A DNA stretch of 48,668 nucleotides, taken from assembly GCA_024762655.1 (NCBI GenBank), contig JANTHB010000017.1, forward strand, positions 1-48,668, in the 5' to 3' direction. Of the stretch, positions 24,361 through 33,974 are shown one piece after another. The position numbers and the translations under genes were made by a program. This DNA comes from Bacteroidales bacterium. GTDB lineage: Bacteria; Bacteroidota; Bacteroidia; Bacteroidales; VadinHA17. Under the pieces are notes generated by a model. The model saw nothing but the letters and a program-made list of their open reading frames with translations, was not told the DNA's origin and ran no database searches. Every line of letters starts with the position of its first letter. Position 1 is the stretch's first letter.

Positions 24361-26406
24361 ATGCAGAAGTCTCAGATCAATGTTACGACGGATAACATTT
24401 TCCCGATCATTAAAAAATTCCTCTATTCAGACCATGAGATTTTTCTAAGGGAACTGATCTCCAATGCCGTGGATGCTACCCTGAAACTGAAGACCCTGGC
24501 AGCCGTGGGGGATTTCAAGGAAGAGCTCGGCGACTTGACCATCCGGGTGAAGCTGGATAAGAAGAAAAAGACCCTGACGGTGTCTGACCGTGGTATCGGA
24601 ATGACGGCAGATGAGATTGACAAATATATCAATCAGATCGCTCTGTCAGGCGCTGAAGAATTCCTCGAAAAATATAAAAAGGATGCCAATGCCATCATCG
24701 GACATTTCGGCCTGGGTTTTTACTCTACGTTCATGGTATCCAAAAAGGTCGAGATCATTACAAAATCATGGCGTCCGGATACCAAAGCCGTAAAATGGTC
24801 CTGCGAAGGAAACCCCGAGGTGGTCATCGATGAGGTGGATAAAAAAGACCGGGGCACGGAGGTAGTCCTTTACATCGACGAGGAGTCGAAAGAATTTCTC
24901 GAAGAGAGCCGGATCGAAGAGATCCTGAACAAGTATTGCCGGTACCTGCCGGTAGAGATCGCCTTTGGTAAGGAAAAGGAATGGAAAGACGGCAAAATGG
25001 TGGAAACCGGGAAAGACCGGATCATCAACAATACCCGGCCCATCTGGATCCGGAAACCTTCGGAACTGAAACATGAGGATTATATCAACTTTTATAAAGA
25101 GCTTTATCCCACACAGGAAGATCCCCTCTTCTATATCCATCTGAATGTGGATTATCCGTTTACGCTGACCGGTATCCTTTATTTTCCGAAAATCAAAAAT
25201 CAGTTTGAAATCCAGAAAAACAAAATCCAGCTTTATTGCAACCAGGTCTTTGTGACCGACTCGGTAGAAGGGATCGTACCCGAATTTCTGACCCTGTTGC
25301 ATGGAGTGTTGGATTCACCGGACATCCCGCTGAATGTCTCCAGAAGTTATCTGCAGAGCGACTCGAATGTGAAGAAAATATCCAGTCACATCATGAAGAA
25401 AGTAGCCGACCGTCTGCAGGATATTTTCAAAAAAGACCGGAAAGAATTTGAGAAAAAATGGGATGATCTCAAGCTGTTCATCGAATACGGGATGATGACG
25501 GAGGATAAGTTCTATGAGAAAGCCGGGAAGTTTGCATTGTTGAAAAATACGGAAGGCAAATATTTTACCTTTGAAGAGTATAAAAGCCTGATCAGCGAAA
25601 ACCAGACGGATAAGCACAAAAACCTGATCTATCTCTATGCGACGGATAGGGAAGAGCAATATACCTTCATTGATGCTGCCCGCTCGAAAGGGTATGATGT
25701 GTTGTTGATGGATGGTCAGTTGGAGGTGCATTTCCTGAATCACCTGGAGACCAAGTTTAAGGACAGCCGGTTTGTCAGGGTAGACTCGGATGTGATAGAT
25801 AAACTGATCGAGAAGGAAGATCTGGGTGAATCGAAACTGACGGAAGAGGAGAAGGAAGATCTGCGTGAAGTATTCCTGAGCGCGATCCCCGAGCGGGATA
25901 AGTTTATGGTGGTTTTCGAAAATCTGAGCGAAACGGACAGTCCCGTGATGATCACTCAGTCGGAGTTTATGCGGAGGATGAAGGATATGTCGGCTCTGGG
26001 GGGAGAAGCCGGGATATACGGGAATTTCCCGGATAGTTTCAACCTGGTGATCAATGCCAACCATCCGCTGGTGAAAAAAGTGATGGAGGAGAAAGACAAG
26101 AAAACCGGGGCACGCATCGCCAAGATCAAAGAGAAGATAGAGCCTTTGAAGAAGGCCCGGGAAGAGCTGGAGAAAGCCAACAAGGATAAGAAAGAAGAGG
26201 AGATCCCGCAGGCAGATAAGGACAGGATCAGCGAACTGGAGAAGAAAATCGGCGAATATGATGAAAAACGCAAAACGATCCTGCGGGACTATGCTGCCAA
26301 AAGCAAACGGGTACGTCAGATGATCGACCTGGCGCTGCTGGCCAATAACATGCTGCGCGGTGAAAAACTTAATGCGTTCGTGAAACGCAGTATTGAGTTG
26401 CTGTAG
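24361..26406 (+). CDS. htpG: Molecular chaperone HtpG (Hsp90)
   Basis: The 681-residue ATP-dependent chaperone has the three Hsp90 parts. The N-terminal GHKL ATPase has LRELISNAVDA (with the Glu and Asn for ATP/Mg), SDRGIGM and GHFGLGFYSTFMVS. The middle domain carries the catalytic arginine in NVSRSYLQSD near residue 332. The C-terminal dimerisation domain ends RGEKLNAFVKRSIELL. A charged Lys/Glu insert near residues 560-630 (KKAREELEKANKDKKEEE) is longer than in E. coli HtpG and resembles forms typical of Bacteroidota. It acts in the cytoplasm on stress-sensitive clients. The gene is followed by an intrinsic terminator. No CIRCE or other heat-shock operator is visible in the 207 bases upstream. 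Confidence 0.98.
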   Translation: MQKSQINVTTDNIFPIIKKFLYSDHEIFLRELISNAVDATLKLKTLAAVGDFKEELGDLTIRVKLDKKKKTLTVSDRGIGMTADEIDKYINQIALSGAEEFLEKYKKDANAIIGHFGLGFYSTFMVSKKVEIITKSWRPDTKAVKWSCEGNPEVVIDEVDKKDRGTEVVLYIDEESKEFLEESRIEEILNKYCRYLPVEIAFGKEKEWKDGKMVETGKDRIINNTRPIWIRKPSELKHEDYINFYKELYPTQEDPLFYIHLNVDYPFTLTGILYFPKIKNQFEIQKNKIQLYCNQVFVTDSVEGIVPEFLTLLHGVLDSPDIPLNVSRSYLQSDSNVKKISSHIMKKVADRLQDIFKKDRKEFEKKWDDLKLFIEYGMMTEDKFYEKAGKFALLKNTEGKYFTFEEYKSLISENQTDKHKNLIYLYATDREEQYTFIDAARSKGYDVLLMDGQLEVHFLNHLETKFKDSRFVRVDSDVIDKLIEKEDLGESKLTEEEKEDLREVFLSAIPERDKFMVVFENLSETDSPVMITQSEFMRRMKDMSALGGEAGIYGNFPDSFNLVINANHPLVKKVMEEKDKKTGARIAKIKEKIEPLKKAREELEKANKDKKEEEIPQADKDRISELEKKIGEYDEKRKTILRDYAAKSKRVRQMIDLALLANNMLRGEKLNAFVKRSIELL

Positions 26407-26427
26407 TTACGGATATTCCGGAACCGG

Positions 26428-26453
26428 CCGGTGGCACCAGTCACCGGTTTTTT
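26428..26453 (+). terminator. Rho-independent terminator after htpG
   Basis: Stem CCGGTG (26428-26433) / CACCGG (26442-26447) with an 8-base loop, followed by six T residues (26448-26453). It ends the htpG transcript, which faces the convergent gene stopping at 26459. Confidence 0.8.
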
Positions 26454-26458
26454 ATATT

Positions 26459-26980
26459 TTAAAAGATCCGGTTTACTTCTGCTTTCAGAAATTCGAGGGC
26501 TGTCTGGGTAGGTTGTTTCTCCATCTCCATCAGCTCTTCCATCAGGCTTTTGCTGTACTCCAGAGCCGGAGCATCCGGCTTGAATTTTTCATACATGGTG
26601 TTAATGATCTTCAGCATATTGGCACGTGCATTCTTGATCACTTCCCAGGCATTGGGCGAGATATACAACTGCTGGGACAGGTTGTGCTCATATTCCGAGC
26701 GGATGGCCTGTAGCATCTCCTGATGCAATTGCTGGGTGGTCATGCCCGGCCGGTTGACCCGCATGATCAGCGACTCCAGTGAGATACGCTCCAGAAAGAG
26801 AATGAGGCGTTCATATGCCTGGAGTTTTACGGGGGTGATGAGACGTTGGTTTTCCAATATGATTTCCATCTTGCGTTCCTTTTCCTGAGACCGGATCATC
26901 TCTCTTAAAACAAAATAAGCCGCCAGAAAGACGATCAGGGCAGGAAGCGTATATTTCAATATTTCCAGCACAGTGTCCAT
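26459..26980 (-). CDS. Conserved Bacteroidota single-pass membrane protein (DUF7935-like)
   Basis: The 173-residue protein has one N-terminal membrane helix (about residues 5-27, LEILKYTLPALIVFLAAYFV) and a cytoplasmic helical domain of about 145 residues with conserved VKLQAYERLILFLERIS and a long region with NLSQQLYISPNAWEVIKNAR. I recall this family as common in Bacteroidota and without an assigned role. It is a single gene: it converges with htpG, and the 289 bases upstream to mltG hold no other gene or clear promoter. The composition and helix pattern suggest a membrane-tethered coiled scaffold, but that is inference. Confidence 0.82.
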   Translation of the reverse strand: MDTVLEILKYTLPALIVFLAAYFVLREMIRSQEKERKMEIILENQRLITPVKLQAYERLILFLERISLESLIMRVNRPGMTTQQLHQEMLQAIRSEYEHNLSQQLYISPNAWEVIKNARANMLKIINTMYEKFKPDAPALEYSKSLMEELMEMEKQPTQTALEFLKAEVNRIF

Positions 26981-27269
26981 GATATAAATTTTATGCTAAT
27001 ATAATAAGTTTTCAGGCAGATTTTACAGATTTGCGAAGATATCTCAACCGGAAGCAGGGAACACCAATGTCCGGGAACCTGACACGGTCCGGTACTGTCC
27101 GGGATCAGTGATCCGGTAAAATCGTCTTCTCAACAGATCAATTTCCGGAGATAACCTATGTTGTGTCCTGTGAATCGTATATCACAAATAGGGGTTTATC
27201 AAAAAAAAAGATTGAAAAAAAGCAGAGACAAAAAATAATTATATTTTTACCCGTTCTATAAGAAAATCC

Positions 27270-28301
27270 GTGCGTGTATTGAAAAAGTATTTGTATATCA
27301 TTGGCCCTGCCGTTTTTTTCCTGGTTTTTGCGTTGTTCTATGTAATTACATGGATGCCCAATACCAGCATCCCAAAGGGAAAAAGCAAGGTCGTCCTGCT
27401 TCCTGACAGTGTTGATTATGAGGATGTCCTGGATATTCTGAAGAAGGATTCGATCCTGCGGATTTCTGTCACCTTCGATTTTCTGGCTCGCCGGAAACAT
27501 TATCCCCGGTTTATCCATCCCGGCAGGTATCTTTTCCGGGGAGGGATGAGCAATAACGGGATGGTGAATATGTTACGGGGCGGGTTTCAGCAACCGGTGA
27601 GGGTTACCATACATAATGTCCGCACGAAAGAACAACTGGCAGGCGTGGTGGCTCAGAAGCTGGAGATGGACTCGGCCGAACTGGTCCGCGTGTTGTCCGA
27701 TTCTGCTTTTTTGGCCTCTATGGGCATGGATACCTCCACGGTAATCTGTCTTTTTATCCCGGATACCTATGAGTTTTACTGGAACATCCCTGCCGGGCGG
27801 TTTGTGAAGAAAATGTACCGGGAATATAAAAAGTTTTGGAATAAAAAACGACTGGAGGAAGCGAAGCAGCTCGGGTTGACGCCGGAGGAGGTGATCACCC
27901 TGGCTTCCATTGTGCAGGAAGAAGCACTCCATAAAGACGAGATGTCCCGGATCGCGGGGGTGTACCTGAACCGGCTGAAAAAAGGCATCCGTCTGCAGGC
28001 CGACCCTACCATCAAGTATGCCCTGCGGGATTTTGACAGACGGCGGATCATTACCAAAGACCTTCAGTATAACTCTCCTTACAATACATACAAGTATGCC
28101 GGACTTCCTCCCGGGCCCATCAGGATCCCTTCCAAAGAAGCCATAGATGCCGTCCTGCATGCCGAGAAACACCGGTACCTGTACTTCTGTGCAAGAGATG
28201 ACTTTTCAGGATATCATTATTTTTCAAAAACATTGTCCGAGCACAACCGTTATGCCCGTAAATATCGCAGGGCGTTGAATAAGAAACGTATATACAGATA
28301 A
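27270..28301 (+). CDS. mltG: Endolytic murein transglycosylase MltG
   Basis: The 343-residue protein has one N-terminal membrane helix (about 7-28), a LysM-like subdomain, and the YceG catalytic domain, including FIPDTYEFYW, LASIVQEEALHKDEMSRIAGVYLNRL with the catalytic Glu218, and GIRLQADPTIKYAL. MltG cleaves nascent glycan strands near the membrane and so sets their length. The Gln before the Glu pair replaces the usual first Glu of the EKE motif, which I recall as the normal Bacteroidota form. The start is a GTG at 27270, giving a short cytoplasmic tail with two lysines before the helix. It is followed by the phosphohexomutase gene after 96 bases that include a purine-rich stretch. Confidence 0.96.
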   Translation: MRVLKKYLYIIGPAVFFLVFALFYVITWMPNTSIPKGKSKVVLLPDSVDYEDVLDILKKDSILRISVTFDFLARRKHYPRFIHPGRYLFRGGMSNNGMVNMLRGGFQQPVRVTIHNVRTKEQLAGVVAQKLEMDSAELVRVLSDSAFLASMGMDTSTVICLFIPDTYEFYWNIPAGRFVKKMYREYKKFWNKKRLEEAKQLGLTPEEVITLASIVQEEALHKDEMSRIAGVYLNRLKKGIRLQADPTIKYALRDFDRRRIITKDLQYNSPYNTYKYAGLPPGPIRIPSKEAIDAVLHAEKHRYLYFCARDDFSGYHYFSKTLSEHNRYARKYRRALNKKRIYR

Positions 28302-28397
28302 GAAAGAGAGGCGAGAGATGAGCAGGGAGCGGAGAGAGGCCGGGAAGGTAGATTAAAGAAAAAAACGTATCTTTAAATCCGGTTCGGAAGAGAAAAA

Positions 28398-29825
28398 ATG
28401 GCAGATATAAAATTTGGTACGGATGGCTGGAGAGCGGTGATCGCCGAGCGTTTTACCGTGGATAATGTGGCCCGGGTAGCCTGGGCGGTAGCCCGCTGGG
28501 TGACCGGCCAAGACGGTGAGGCCAGTGTGGTGGTGGGATATGACACCCGTTTTGGGGGGAAGATGTTTGCCGAGACCGTAGCCAAGGTACTTACCCTCAA
28601 AGGGATCAGGGTATACCTGTCTCCTTCTTACGTGACGGCTCCCATGGTTTCCTATGGCGTTGTGGACCTTAAAGCCCGGGCAGGCATCGTGATTACCGCA
28701 AGTCACAACCCTTCACAGTATAACGGGATCAAACTGAAAGGCCCTCACGGAGGCCCCCTGGATAGTCAGGACACCAGAATCGTGGAGAGCCTTATCCCCG
28801 AAGAAAACGAGCTCAGCCTTGAAACCATACGGTGGGATAGCAGCCTGCAGAAAGATAAGGTCATATACACCGACCTTGAACAGATCTACCTGGAAAATAT
28901 CCAGGCACATTTCGATCTGGAGAGACTCCGGAAAAGCGGACTGAAGCTGGCTTTTGATGCCATGTATGGCGCCTCCCAGAACATCATACGGCGTTTGTTT
29001 CCGGAGGCTCGTTTGTTTCATTGCATAGTGAACCCGACCTTTTTCAATATCCCGCCGGAGCCCGATCGGTCTTATCTGATGGAATTCTGCGAAGCAATCA
29101 AAAAGAGCGGAAAGATTGACTTGGGTATTGCCATTGACGGCGACGGCGACAGGATTGCCCTGATCGATGCAGAAGGCAATTACATTGACTCCCATCATAT
29201 TATCCTGCTGCTCATCCTGTATCTGGCCGGATATAAGAAACTGAAAGGGAAGGTGGTGACCGGTTTTTCTTCTACCATTAAAGTGGAGAAGCTGGCCGGA
29301 AGCTACGGTCTGGAAACGGTACGTGTCCCCATCGGATTTAAGGAAGTGTCGGCGATCATGCGTAAAGAGACGGTGCTGGTGGGCGGAGAGGAGTCGGGAG
29401 GATTCTCGGTGGTCTCACACATCCCCGAAAGGGACGGCGTCTGGGTGGCTCTTACCCTCCTGCAGTTCATGGTAGAGACAGGAAAAGGAATCGGAGCGCT
29501 GTTGAAGGAGGTGGAGGCGATTACCGGTCCATTTGTTTTCGGACGGGCCGATTTCAGGATGGCCCCGGAACAGATCCAGCGCATCCTGAAAAAATGCCAT
29601 ACGGAAAGCTTTGACAGGTTTGGGGATTTTCAGGTATCACATGAGGTGGCTTTTGACGGCTTCAAATATTTTTTCAACGATCATGAATGGCTGATGATCC
29701 GGTCGTCCGGTACCGAGCATCTGCTGCGCTTGTATGCAGAGGCGGAGACGCAGAAACGAATGGAGGCCATCCTTAAAGCGGGTTACGAAACGCTCATGGC
29801 AGATTCCGAAAGCGAAAAATCCTGA
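28398..29825 (+). CDS. Phosphoglucomutase/phosphomannomutase family protein
   Basis: The 475-residue enzyme of the alpha-D-phosphohexomutase superfamily interconverts hexose 1- and 6-phosphates through a phosphoserine. The catalytic Ser102 is in TASHNPSQYNG, the magnesium loop is DGDGDR (Asp247, Asp249, Asp251), the sugar-binding loop is GGEESGG near 332-338, and the phosphate-binding loop is RSSGTEHLLRLYAE near the C-terminus. All four domains are present at normal length. The GEESGG form fits PGM/PMM rather than the glucosamine mutase GlmM, but preference between glucose and mannose cannot be read from the sequence. It converges with murB, 18 bases apart. Confidence 0.94.
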   Translation: MADIKFGTDGWRAVIAERFTVDNVARVAWAVARWVTGQDGEASVVVGYDTRFGGKMFAETVAKVLTLKGIRVYLSPSYVTAPMVSYGVVDLKARAGIVITASHNPSQYNGIKLKGPHGGPLDSQDTRIVESLIPEENELSLETIRWDSSLQKDKVIYTDLEQIYLENIQAHFDLERLRKSGLKLAFDAMYGASQNIIRRLFPEARLFHCIVNPTFFNIPPEPDRSYLMEFCEAIKKSGKIDLGIAIDGDGDRIALIDAEGNYIDSHHIILLLILYLAGYKKLKGKVVTGFSSTIKVEKLAGSYGLETVRVPIGFKEVSAIMRKETVLVGGEESGGFSVVSHIPERDGVWVALTLLQFMVETGKGIGALLKEVEAITGPFVFGRADFRMAPEQIQRILKKCHTESFDRFGDFQVSHEVAFDGFKYFFNDHEWLMIRSSGTEHLLRLYAEAETQKRMEAILKAGYETLMADSESEKS

Positions 29826-29843
29826 CATACCCCGGAAACAGGT

Positions 29844-30863
29844 TCAAAGGATCAGGACTTCCGGCTCCAGCAAAACGGCAAACCGTTCATATACGCTTTT
29901 TTGTATGGCCCGTGAAAAGGCCAGTATCTCTTTTCCGTTAGCCTGTCCCAGGTTGACGATCACCAAAGGCTGGCGAGACCATGTGGCACAGGGGCCGGAT
30001 TGTTTACCCTTCCAGCCGCATTTTTCTATCATCCAGGCTGCCGGAATCTTAAAGCCTTCGCCGGGAAGTGCATGCCATGGCATGTCCGGATAATCCACCA
30101 GGAGTTTGTCCCGCTTTTCTTTGCTGACCACCGGGTTCTTGAAAAAACTGCCCGCATTGCCTGTTTGTCCCGGATCGGGCAATTTGATCCGGCGGATCCG
30201 CATCACAGCCTCCCGGACATCAAGGATATCAGGGTGGGGGATATGTTCTGTTTCTTCCGCCAGTTGGGGATAGGAGAGGTTCAGCCGGGGGTGCAGCGAC
30301 AAACGGAAACGTATGGAAGTGATAAAAAAAGAACGAAAAGCCGGCATCTTGAAGAGGCTGTACCGGTATCCAAACCGGCAGTCCCGGTTGGCAAATGATC
30401 TTTTTTCTCCCGTATGCAGGTCAACGCCTGTTACGGATAGGATAATGTCTGCCGCTTCGGCTCCGTAAGCGCCGATATTTTGTACGGCAGCCGCGCCGGC
30501 TGTCCCCGGGATCAGGGAGAGGTTTTCGGCGCCGTAATAGCGATGACCCGCGCAATATCCGGCAAAACGGTCCCATTCCACCCCGGAACCGGTTTCCAGG
30601 ATCACGGCATCCCCGGTTTTTTCTATCAGGCGGATCCCCTCAATGCGGTTATGCAACACCAGCCCGTGGACATTTCCGGTAAAGAGTATGTTACTGCCTT
30701 TTCCGATGATTAGCGGGGCGTGTTCAGCGGTTGCTCCGGCATCCTTAAGTGCATACAGGTCCCCGGGGGCATGTACGGTAGCAAAATATTCTGCCGTCAC
30801 ATCCACCCCAAAGGTATTGTAGGGCAGCAAAGAGACATTTCTCCGGAGAAGAGGCTTTTCCAA
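29844..30863 (-). CDS. murB: UDP-N-acetylenolpyruvoylglucosamine reductase
   Basis: The 339-residue FAD enzyme reduces UDP-GlcNAc-enolpyruvate to UDP-MurNAc with NADPH, the second committed step of peptidoglycan synthesis. It shows the FAD-binding segment PLIIGKGSNILF, the loop GSGVEWDRFAGYC, SLIPGTAGAAAVQNIGAYG, the catalytic Ser239 in NAGSFFKNP, and the final LLEPEVLIL with the catalytic Glu. The presence of the YGAEAADI/RYSLF type regions and the length place it with the type I (E. coli) form. The start appears to be a TTG at 30863, 30 bases after the ggt stop, since no in-frame ATG precedes the conserved NVSLLPYNTFGV. It is the last gene of the exbB-exbD-tonB-ggt run. Confidence 0.96.
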   Translation of the reverse strand: MEKPLLRRNVSLLPYNTFGVDVTAEYFATVHAPGDLYALKDAGATAEHAPLIIGKGSNILFTGNVHGLVLHNRIEGIRLIEKTGDAVILETGSGVEWDRFAGYCAGHRYYGAENLSLIPGTAGAAAVQNIGAYGAEAADIILSVTGVDLHTGEKRSFANRDCRFGYRYSLFKMPAFRSFFITSIRFRLSLHPRLNLSYPQLAEETEHIPHPDILDVREAVMRIRRIKLPDPGQTGNAGSFFKNPVVSKEKRDKLLVDYPDMPWHALPGEGFKIPAAWMIEKCGWKGKQSGPCATWSRQPLVIVNLGQANGKEILAFSRAIQKSVYERFAVLLEPEVLIL

Positions 30864-30893
30864 AACAGATATTAATGGGTGCTGTATAAAAAA

Positions 30894-32585
30894 TCAGTAA
30901 CCGGCTGCCTGTCCGTCTTTTCGTGATTCCGACGCCCCGTAGTAAACGTGGTTTTTGGCATCCCACATAATGGCCTGGTATCCGCCGTATCCTCCGAGGG
31001 TCCATTGGATACGGTGACCCCGGCGCATAAGGTCGCGGATGGTCTCATAGGAGAATCCGCTTTCGAGGTAAACGGTGCCGCCGTCCTGCATGACTTCCCC
31101 GGTGGGCTGGGAGGATCCTCCGTGACGGATACGGGGCGCATCGCCTGCTTCCTGCAGGTTCATGCCGAAATCGATCAGGTTGACAACGATCTGTACATGC
31201 CCCTGCGGCTGCATGGAACCGCCCATCACCCCGAAGCTGACCCAGGGTTGCCCGTCTTTGGTGATGAACGCCGGAATGATGGTATGAAAAGGCCTTTTTC
31301 CGGGAGCATAGGTATTCATTTCTCCTTCTTTCAGATTAAAGAGTTCGCCGCGGTCCTGCAGGATAAAACCCAGACTGTCTGGAGTCATGCCTGATCCCAT
31401 GCCGCGGTAATTGCTCTGGATAAGGGATACCATATTTCCCCACTGGTCTGCCACGGTCATATAGACGGTTTCGCCATGTCCCAATACACCGGCATCCACA
31501 CTGCGCGCAGCACGCCTTGGATTGATCAGTTGTCTGCGACGGGATGCATATTCCTTGGAGATAAGCTCCTGCACGGGAATTCTGTTAAAAACAGGATCGG
31601 CATAGAATTTGGCCCTGTCGGCAAAAGCCAGTTTTTTGGCTTCGACGAAATAATGAATATAGTCGGCGCTGCCAAAGCCCATAGCCCTTATATCATAGCC
31701 TTCCAGTATGTTGAGCATCTGCAGGGCGGCGATTCCCTGGCCGTTGGGAGGGAGCTCCCATATGTCATACCCCCGGTAATTGGTGGATACCGGCTCTACC
31801 CATTCGGAATGGTGGGAAGCCAGGTCTTCATAAGACAAAAAGCCTCCGTTTCTTTTCATATAAGCAGCTATGGTGCGGGCAATGTCTCCTTTGTAAAAAG
31901 CGTCCCTGCCCCCCAAAGCAACTTTTTCGAGCGTATGGGCCAGGTACGGGTTCCTGAAGATTTCTCCTTTGCTGGGGGCGTGGCCTCCGGGCATGAAAAT
32001 CTCCTTAAAATTCTCATATTTCTGCAGTATGCGTGCGTTGCCCTGCCAGTAGTAAGCGATGAGTTCGGTCACCGGAAACCCTTCCCGGGCATAGTTGATG
32101 GCCGGTTGCAGGATCTCTTGCATGGGCAGGGTACCGAACTTGTCGTGAAGGGCAAACCATCCGTCCACACATCCGGGTACGGTCACCGGTAAGGGGCCGT
32201 GTGCAGGGATGTGGGTGTATCCGTGTTGTTTGAAATAGTCCAGGGTGAGTGATTTGGGAGAGCGTCCGCTGCCGTTGAGGCCGTAGAGTTTTTTTGTTGT
32301 GGCGTCCCATACAATGGCAAAAAGATCCCCGCCCATACCGCTGCCGGTGGGTTCGACCAGGCCCAGCAGGGCATCGGCGGCGATGGCGGCATCCACAGCC
32401 GTGCCTCCTTTTTTTAGAATATCAAGGGCTGTCTGGGTGACCAGCGGCTGGCTGGTGCAGGCCATCCCGTGACGGGCGATTACTTCGGAGCGGGTGGCGA
32501 AGGCCCTCCCTGTGATCCGGTCCTGGGCAGGTGATAATCCTTGCAGAAGCAGGGCCCCTGCCGCAATGAGAAAAAACTTTTTCAT
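30894..32585 (-). CDS. ggt: Gamma-glutamyltransferase
   Basis: The 563-residue precursor has a signal peptide (FFLIAAGALLLQGLSPAQ) and is cleaved by itself into two subunits. The predicted nucleophile is Thr373 in GHGETVYMTV, the new N-terminus of the small subunit. The glutamate-binding Arg region MACTSQPLVTQ and the GMGSGMTPDSLGF oxyanion loop are present. It hydrolyses or transfers the gamma-glutamyl group of glutathione and similar peptides in the periplasm. Glutathione is unusual in Bacteroidota, so the natural substrate may be another gamma-glutamyl compound, perhaps from peptidoglycan D-Glu peptides; that is inference. It lies 59 bases after tonB and 30 bases before murB, on one strand, so probably one operon. 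Confidence 0.95.
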   Translation of the reverse strand: MKKFFLIAAGALLLQGLSPAQDRITGRAFATRSEVIARHGMACTSQPLVTQTALDILKKGGTAVDAAIAADALLGLVEPTGSGMGGDLFAIVWDATTKKLYGLNGSGRSPKSLTLDYFKQHGYTHIPAHGPLPVTVPGCVDGWFALHDKFGTLPMQEILQPAINYAREGFPVTELIAYYWQGNARILQKYENFKEIFMPGGHAPSKGEIFRNPYLAHTLEKVALGGRDAFYKGDIARTIAAYMKRNGGFLSYEDLASHHSEWVEPVSTNYRGYDIWELPPNGQGIAALQMLNILEGYDIRAMGFGSADYIHYFVEAKKLAFADRAKFYADPVFNRIPVQELISKEYASRRRQLINPRRAARSVDAGVLGHGETVYMTVADQWGNMVSLIQSNYRGMGSGMTPDSLGFILQDRGELFNLKEGEMNTYAPGKRPFHTIIPAFITKDGQPWVSFGVMGGSMQPQGHVQIVVNLIDFGMNLQEAGDAPRIRHGGSSQPTGEVMQDGGTVYLESGFSYETIRDLMRRGHRIQWTLGGYGGYQAIMWDAKNHVYYGASESRKDGQAAGY

Positions 32586-32644
32586 CTTTTTTGTTCTTTG
32601 GTTAGCATGGTGAACGACCGGTGGCCAAAAGGAACCTCTTCGGG

Positions 32645-33547
32645 TTATTGCAGGATGAACTTGTAGGTGATGGTTCCTTTCTGGAACGCCGGAGCGTTGG
32701 GTTTACGATCGAATTTGGAGGCCAGGGCCGCTTTTTTGGCTGCGTTCAGGAGATCCTGGTTGAGGGTGGTGGACCCTTTCACTCCGGGGGTTGCTTTGGT
32801 GACATTGCCATTGCGGTCAACCGTTACTTCCACCACCACAACCCCGGCAACCTGATAGTTGTACTCGGGCAGGGGCAGTTTCTGAGGGGTCCTGCCGCCC
32901 AGACTGTAAGATACCCCTCCGCTACCCGTACCGGGAGTGCCTGCGTGGGCACCTGCCTGTGCCGAGCCCTCCGGGTTTCCCTGGTTGCCTTTCCCCCCTG
33001 TTTCTCCTTCAGAGGCTGTATTGGCAGTGCCCTGGGCATTGGCAAAAGCATTCTTTGTGCGTCGCAGAATCTCTTGCTTTTTCCGTTCTTCGGCCTCACG
33101 GCGTTTACGCTCCTCTTCCTCCCTGCGTTTTCTTTCCAACGCTTCCTGTCTTTTCTTTTGGAGTTCTTCTTCCCGTTTTTTCCGGGCTTCTTCAGCCTGT
33201 TTTTTTTTACGCAATTCTTCCGCGGTAGGCTTTTTGGGTTTTGTTTCTTTCCCCGATTCTACAGCGGCAGCTTCTTCAATATCCTGGGTCAGGATCTTTT
33301 CTTTTGAAGTCTCCGTGGTTTTCGGGGGTGTTTTTCGGGATGGCAGCGGATGGCTGGCAGGAGGGGCAGGCGCCGGTTCGAGAAGCCCCCTTCCGGAATT
33401 ATCCGTGCCGAAGTTGATCAACAAAGCTTCTTCCTGCGGAGGAGGGAAAGGAGCATGCAGCCCGAAAAATACCAGCAAAAAAATGAGTATGCCATGAAAA
33501 ATAATCGTGGCTACTATTCCTCTTGTATGTGAATTGCTGCCGGGCAT
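32645..33547 (-). CDS. TonB-like energy transducer
   Basis: The 300-residue protein spans the inner membrane once (about residues 9-30, GIVATIIFHGILIFLLVFFG). It has a Pro/Thr-rich stretch, a long Glu/Lys/Arg helix (about 100-165, with RKKREEELQKKRQEALERKR), a Gly-rich linker (about 185-205) and a TonB C-terminal domain from about residue 215 (KLPLPEYNYQVAGVVVVEVTV, with GNVTKATPG). TonB links the ExbBD proton motor to outer-membrane receptors. It starts three bases after the exbD stop, which fixes the trio. The charged helix followed by a glycine linker also resembles TolA, so TolA-like use (with TolQR-like exbBD) is an alternative. Confidence 0.9.
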   Translation of the reverse strand: MPGSNSHTRGIVATIIFHGILIFLLVFFGLHAPFPPPQEEALLINFGTDNSGRGLLEPAPAPPASHPLPSRKTPPKTTETSKEKILTQDIEEAAAVESGKETKPKKPTAEELRKKKQAEEARKKREEELQKKRQEALERKRREEEERKRREAEERKKQEILRRTKNAFANAQGTANTASEGETGGKGNQGNPEGSAQAGAHAGTPGTGSGGVSYSLGGRTPQKLPLPEYNYQVAGVVVVEVTVDRNGNVTKATPGVKGSTTLNQDLLNAAKKAALASKFDRKPNAPAFQKGTITYKFILQ

Positions 33548-33549
33548 AA

Positions 33550-33942
33550 TTATCGTGCAGTGGTAGCCAGCACTAGTTTGTAACCGTTCCGTTTGGCAAT
33601 GTTCATCACATCTACCACATATTGTACGGGGATGGTCCGGTCTACATGGAGGGAGATATAGATGTCCTTGTTGTTGCCTATCTTTTGTTGCAGGGCCCTC
33701 TCCAGGTCATTGATGGCTACCGGTTTGTCTTCAATATAATATTTCAGATCCTTGGTAATGGAGACGGTGGTGAACGGTTTGGCAGAGGTCTGGTTGGCAC
33801 TTCTCGGCAACAACAGTTTCAGGGCGGTAGGACTGATCAGGGTGGACGAGATCATGAAAAAGATCAGCAGCAGGAAGATGATATCGGTCATCCCTGACAT
33901 GCTGAACGAAGGGCTTATTTTATTTCTTGACTGTATGGCCAT
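33550..33942 (-). CDS. ExbD/TolR biopolymer transport protein
   Basis: The 130-residue protein has a short cytoplasmic N-terminus, one membrane helix (about 19-37) carrying the proton-carrying Asp20 in MSGMTDIIFLLLIFFM, and a periplasmic domain of about 90 residues (TVSITKDLKYYIEDKP, QKIGNNKDIYISLHVDRTI). It forms the rotor or peptide-binding part of the proton motor with the ExbB-like protein encoded just upstream. It starts 32 bases after exbB and ends three bases before tonB. The ExbD/TolR family assignment is certain; ExbD is not separable from TolR on this evidence. Confidence 0.94.
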   Translation of the reverse strand: MAIQSRNKISPSFSMSGMTDIIFLLLIFFMISSTLISPTALKLLLPRSANQTSAKPFTTVSITKDLKYYIEDKPVAINDLERALQQKIGNNKDIYISLHVDRTIPVQYVVDVMNIAKRNGYKLVLATTAR

Positions 33943-33974
33943 AATAGATAGGTAAAAGACTGAATTTACTATAC

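Noticed and set aside
25315-26064. A 249-residue minus-strand frame inside htpG
   Set aside because: A shadow frame of htpG codons with no family resemblance.
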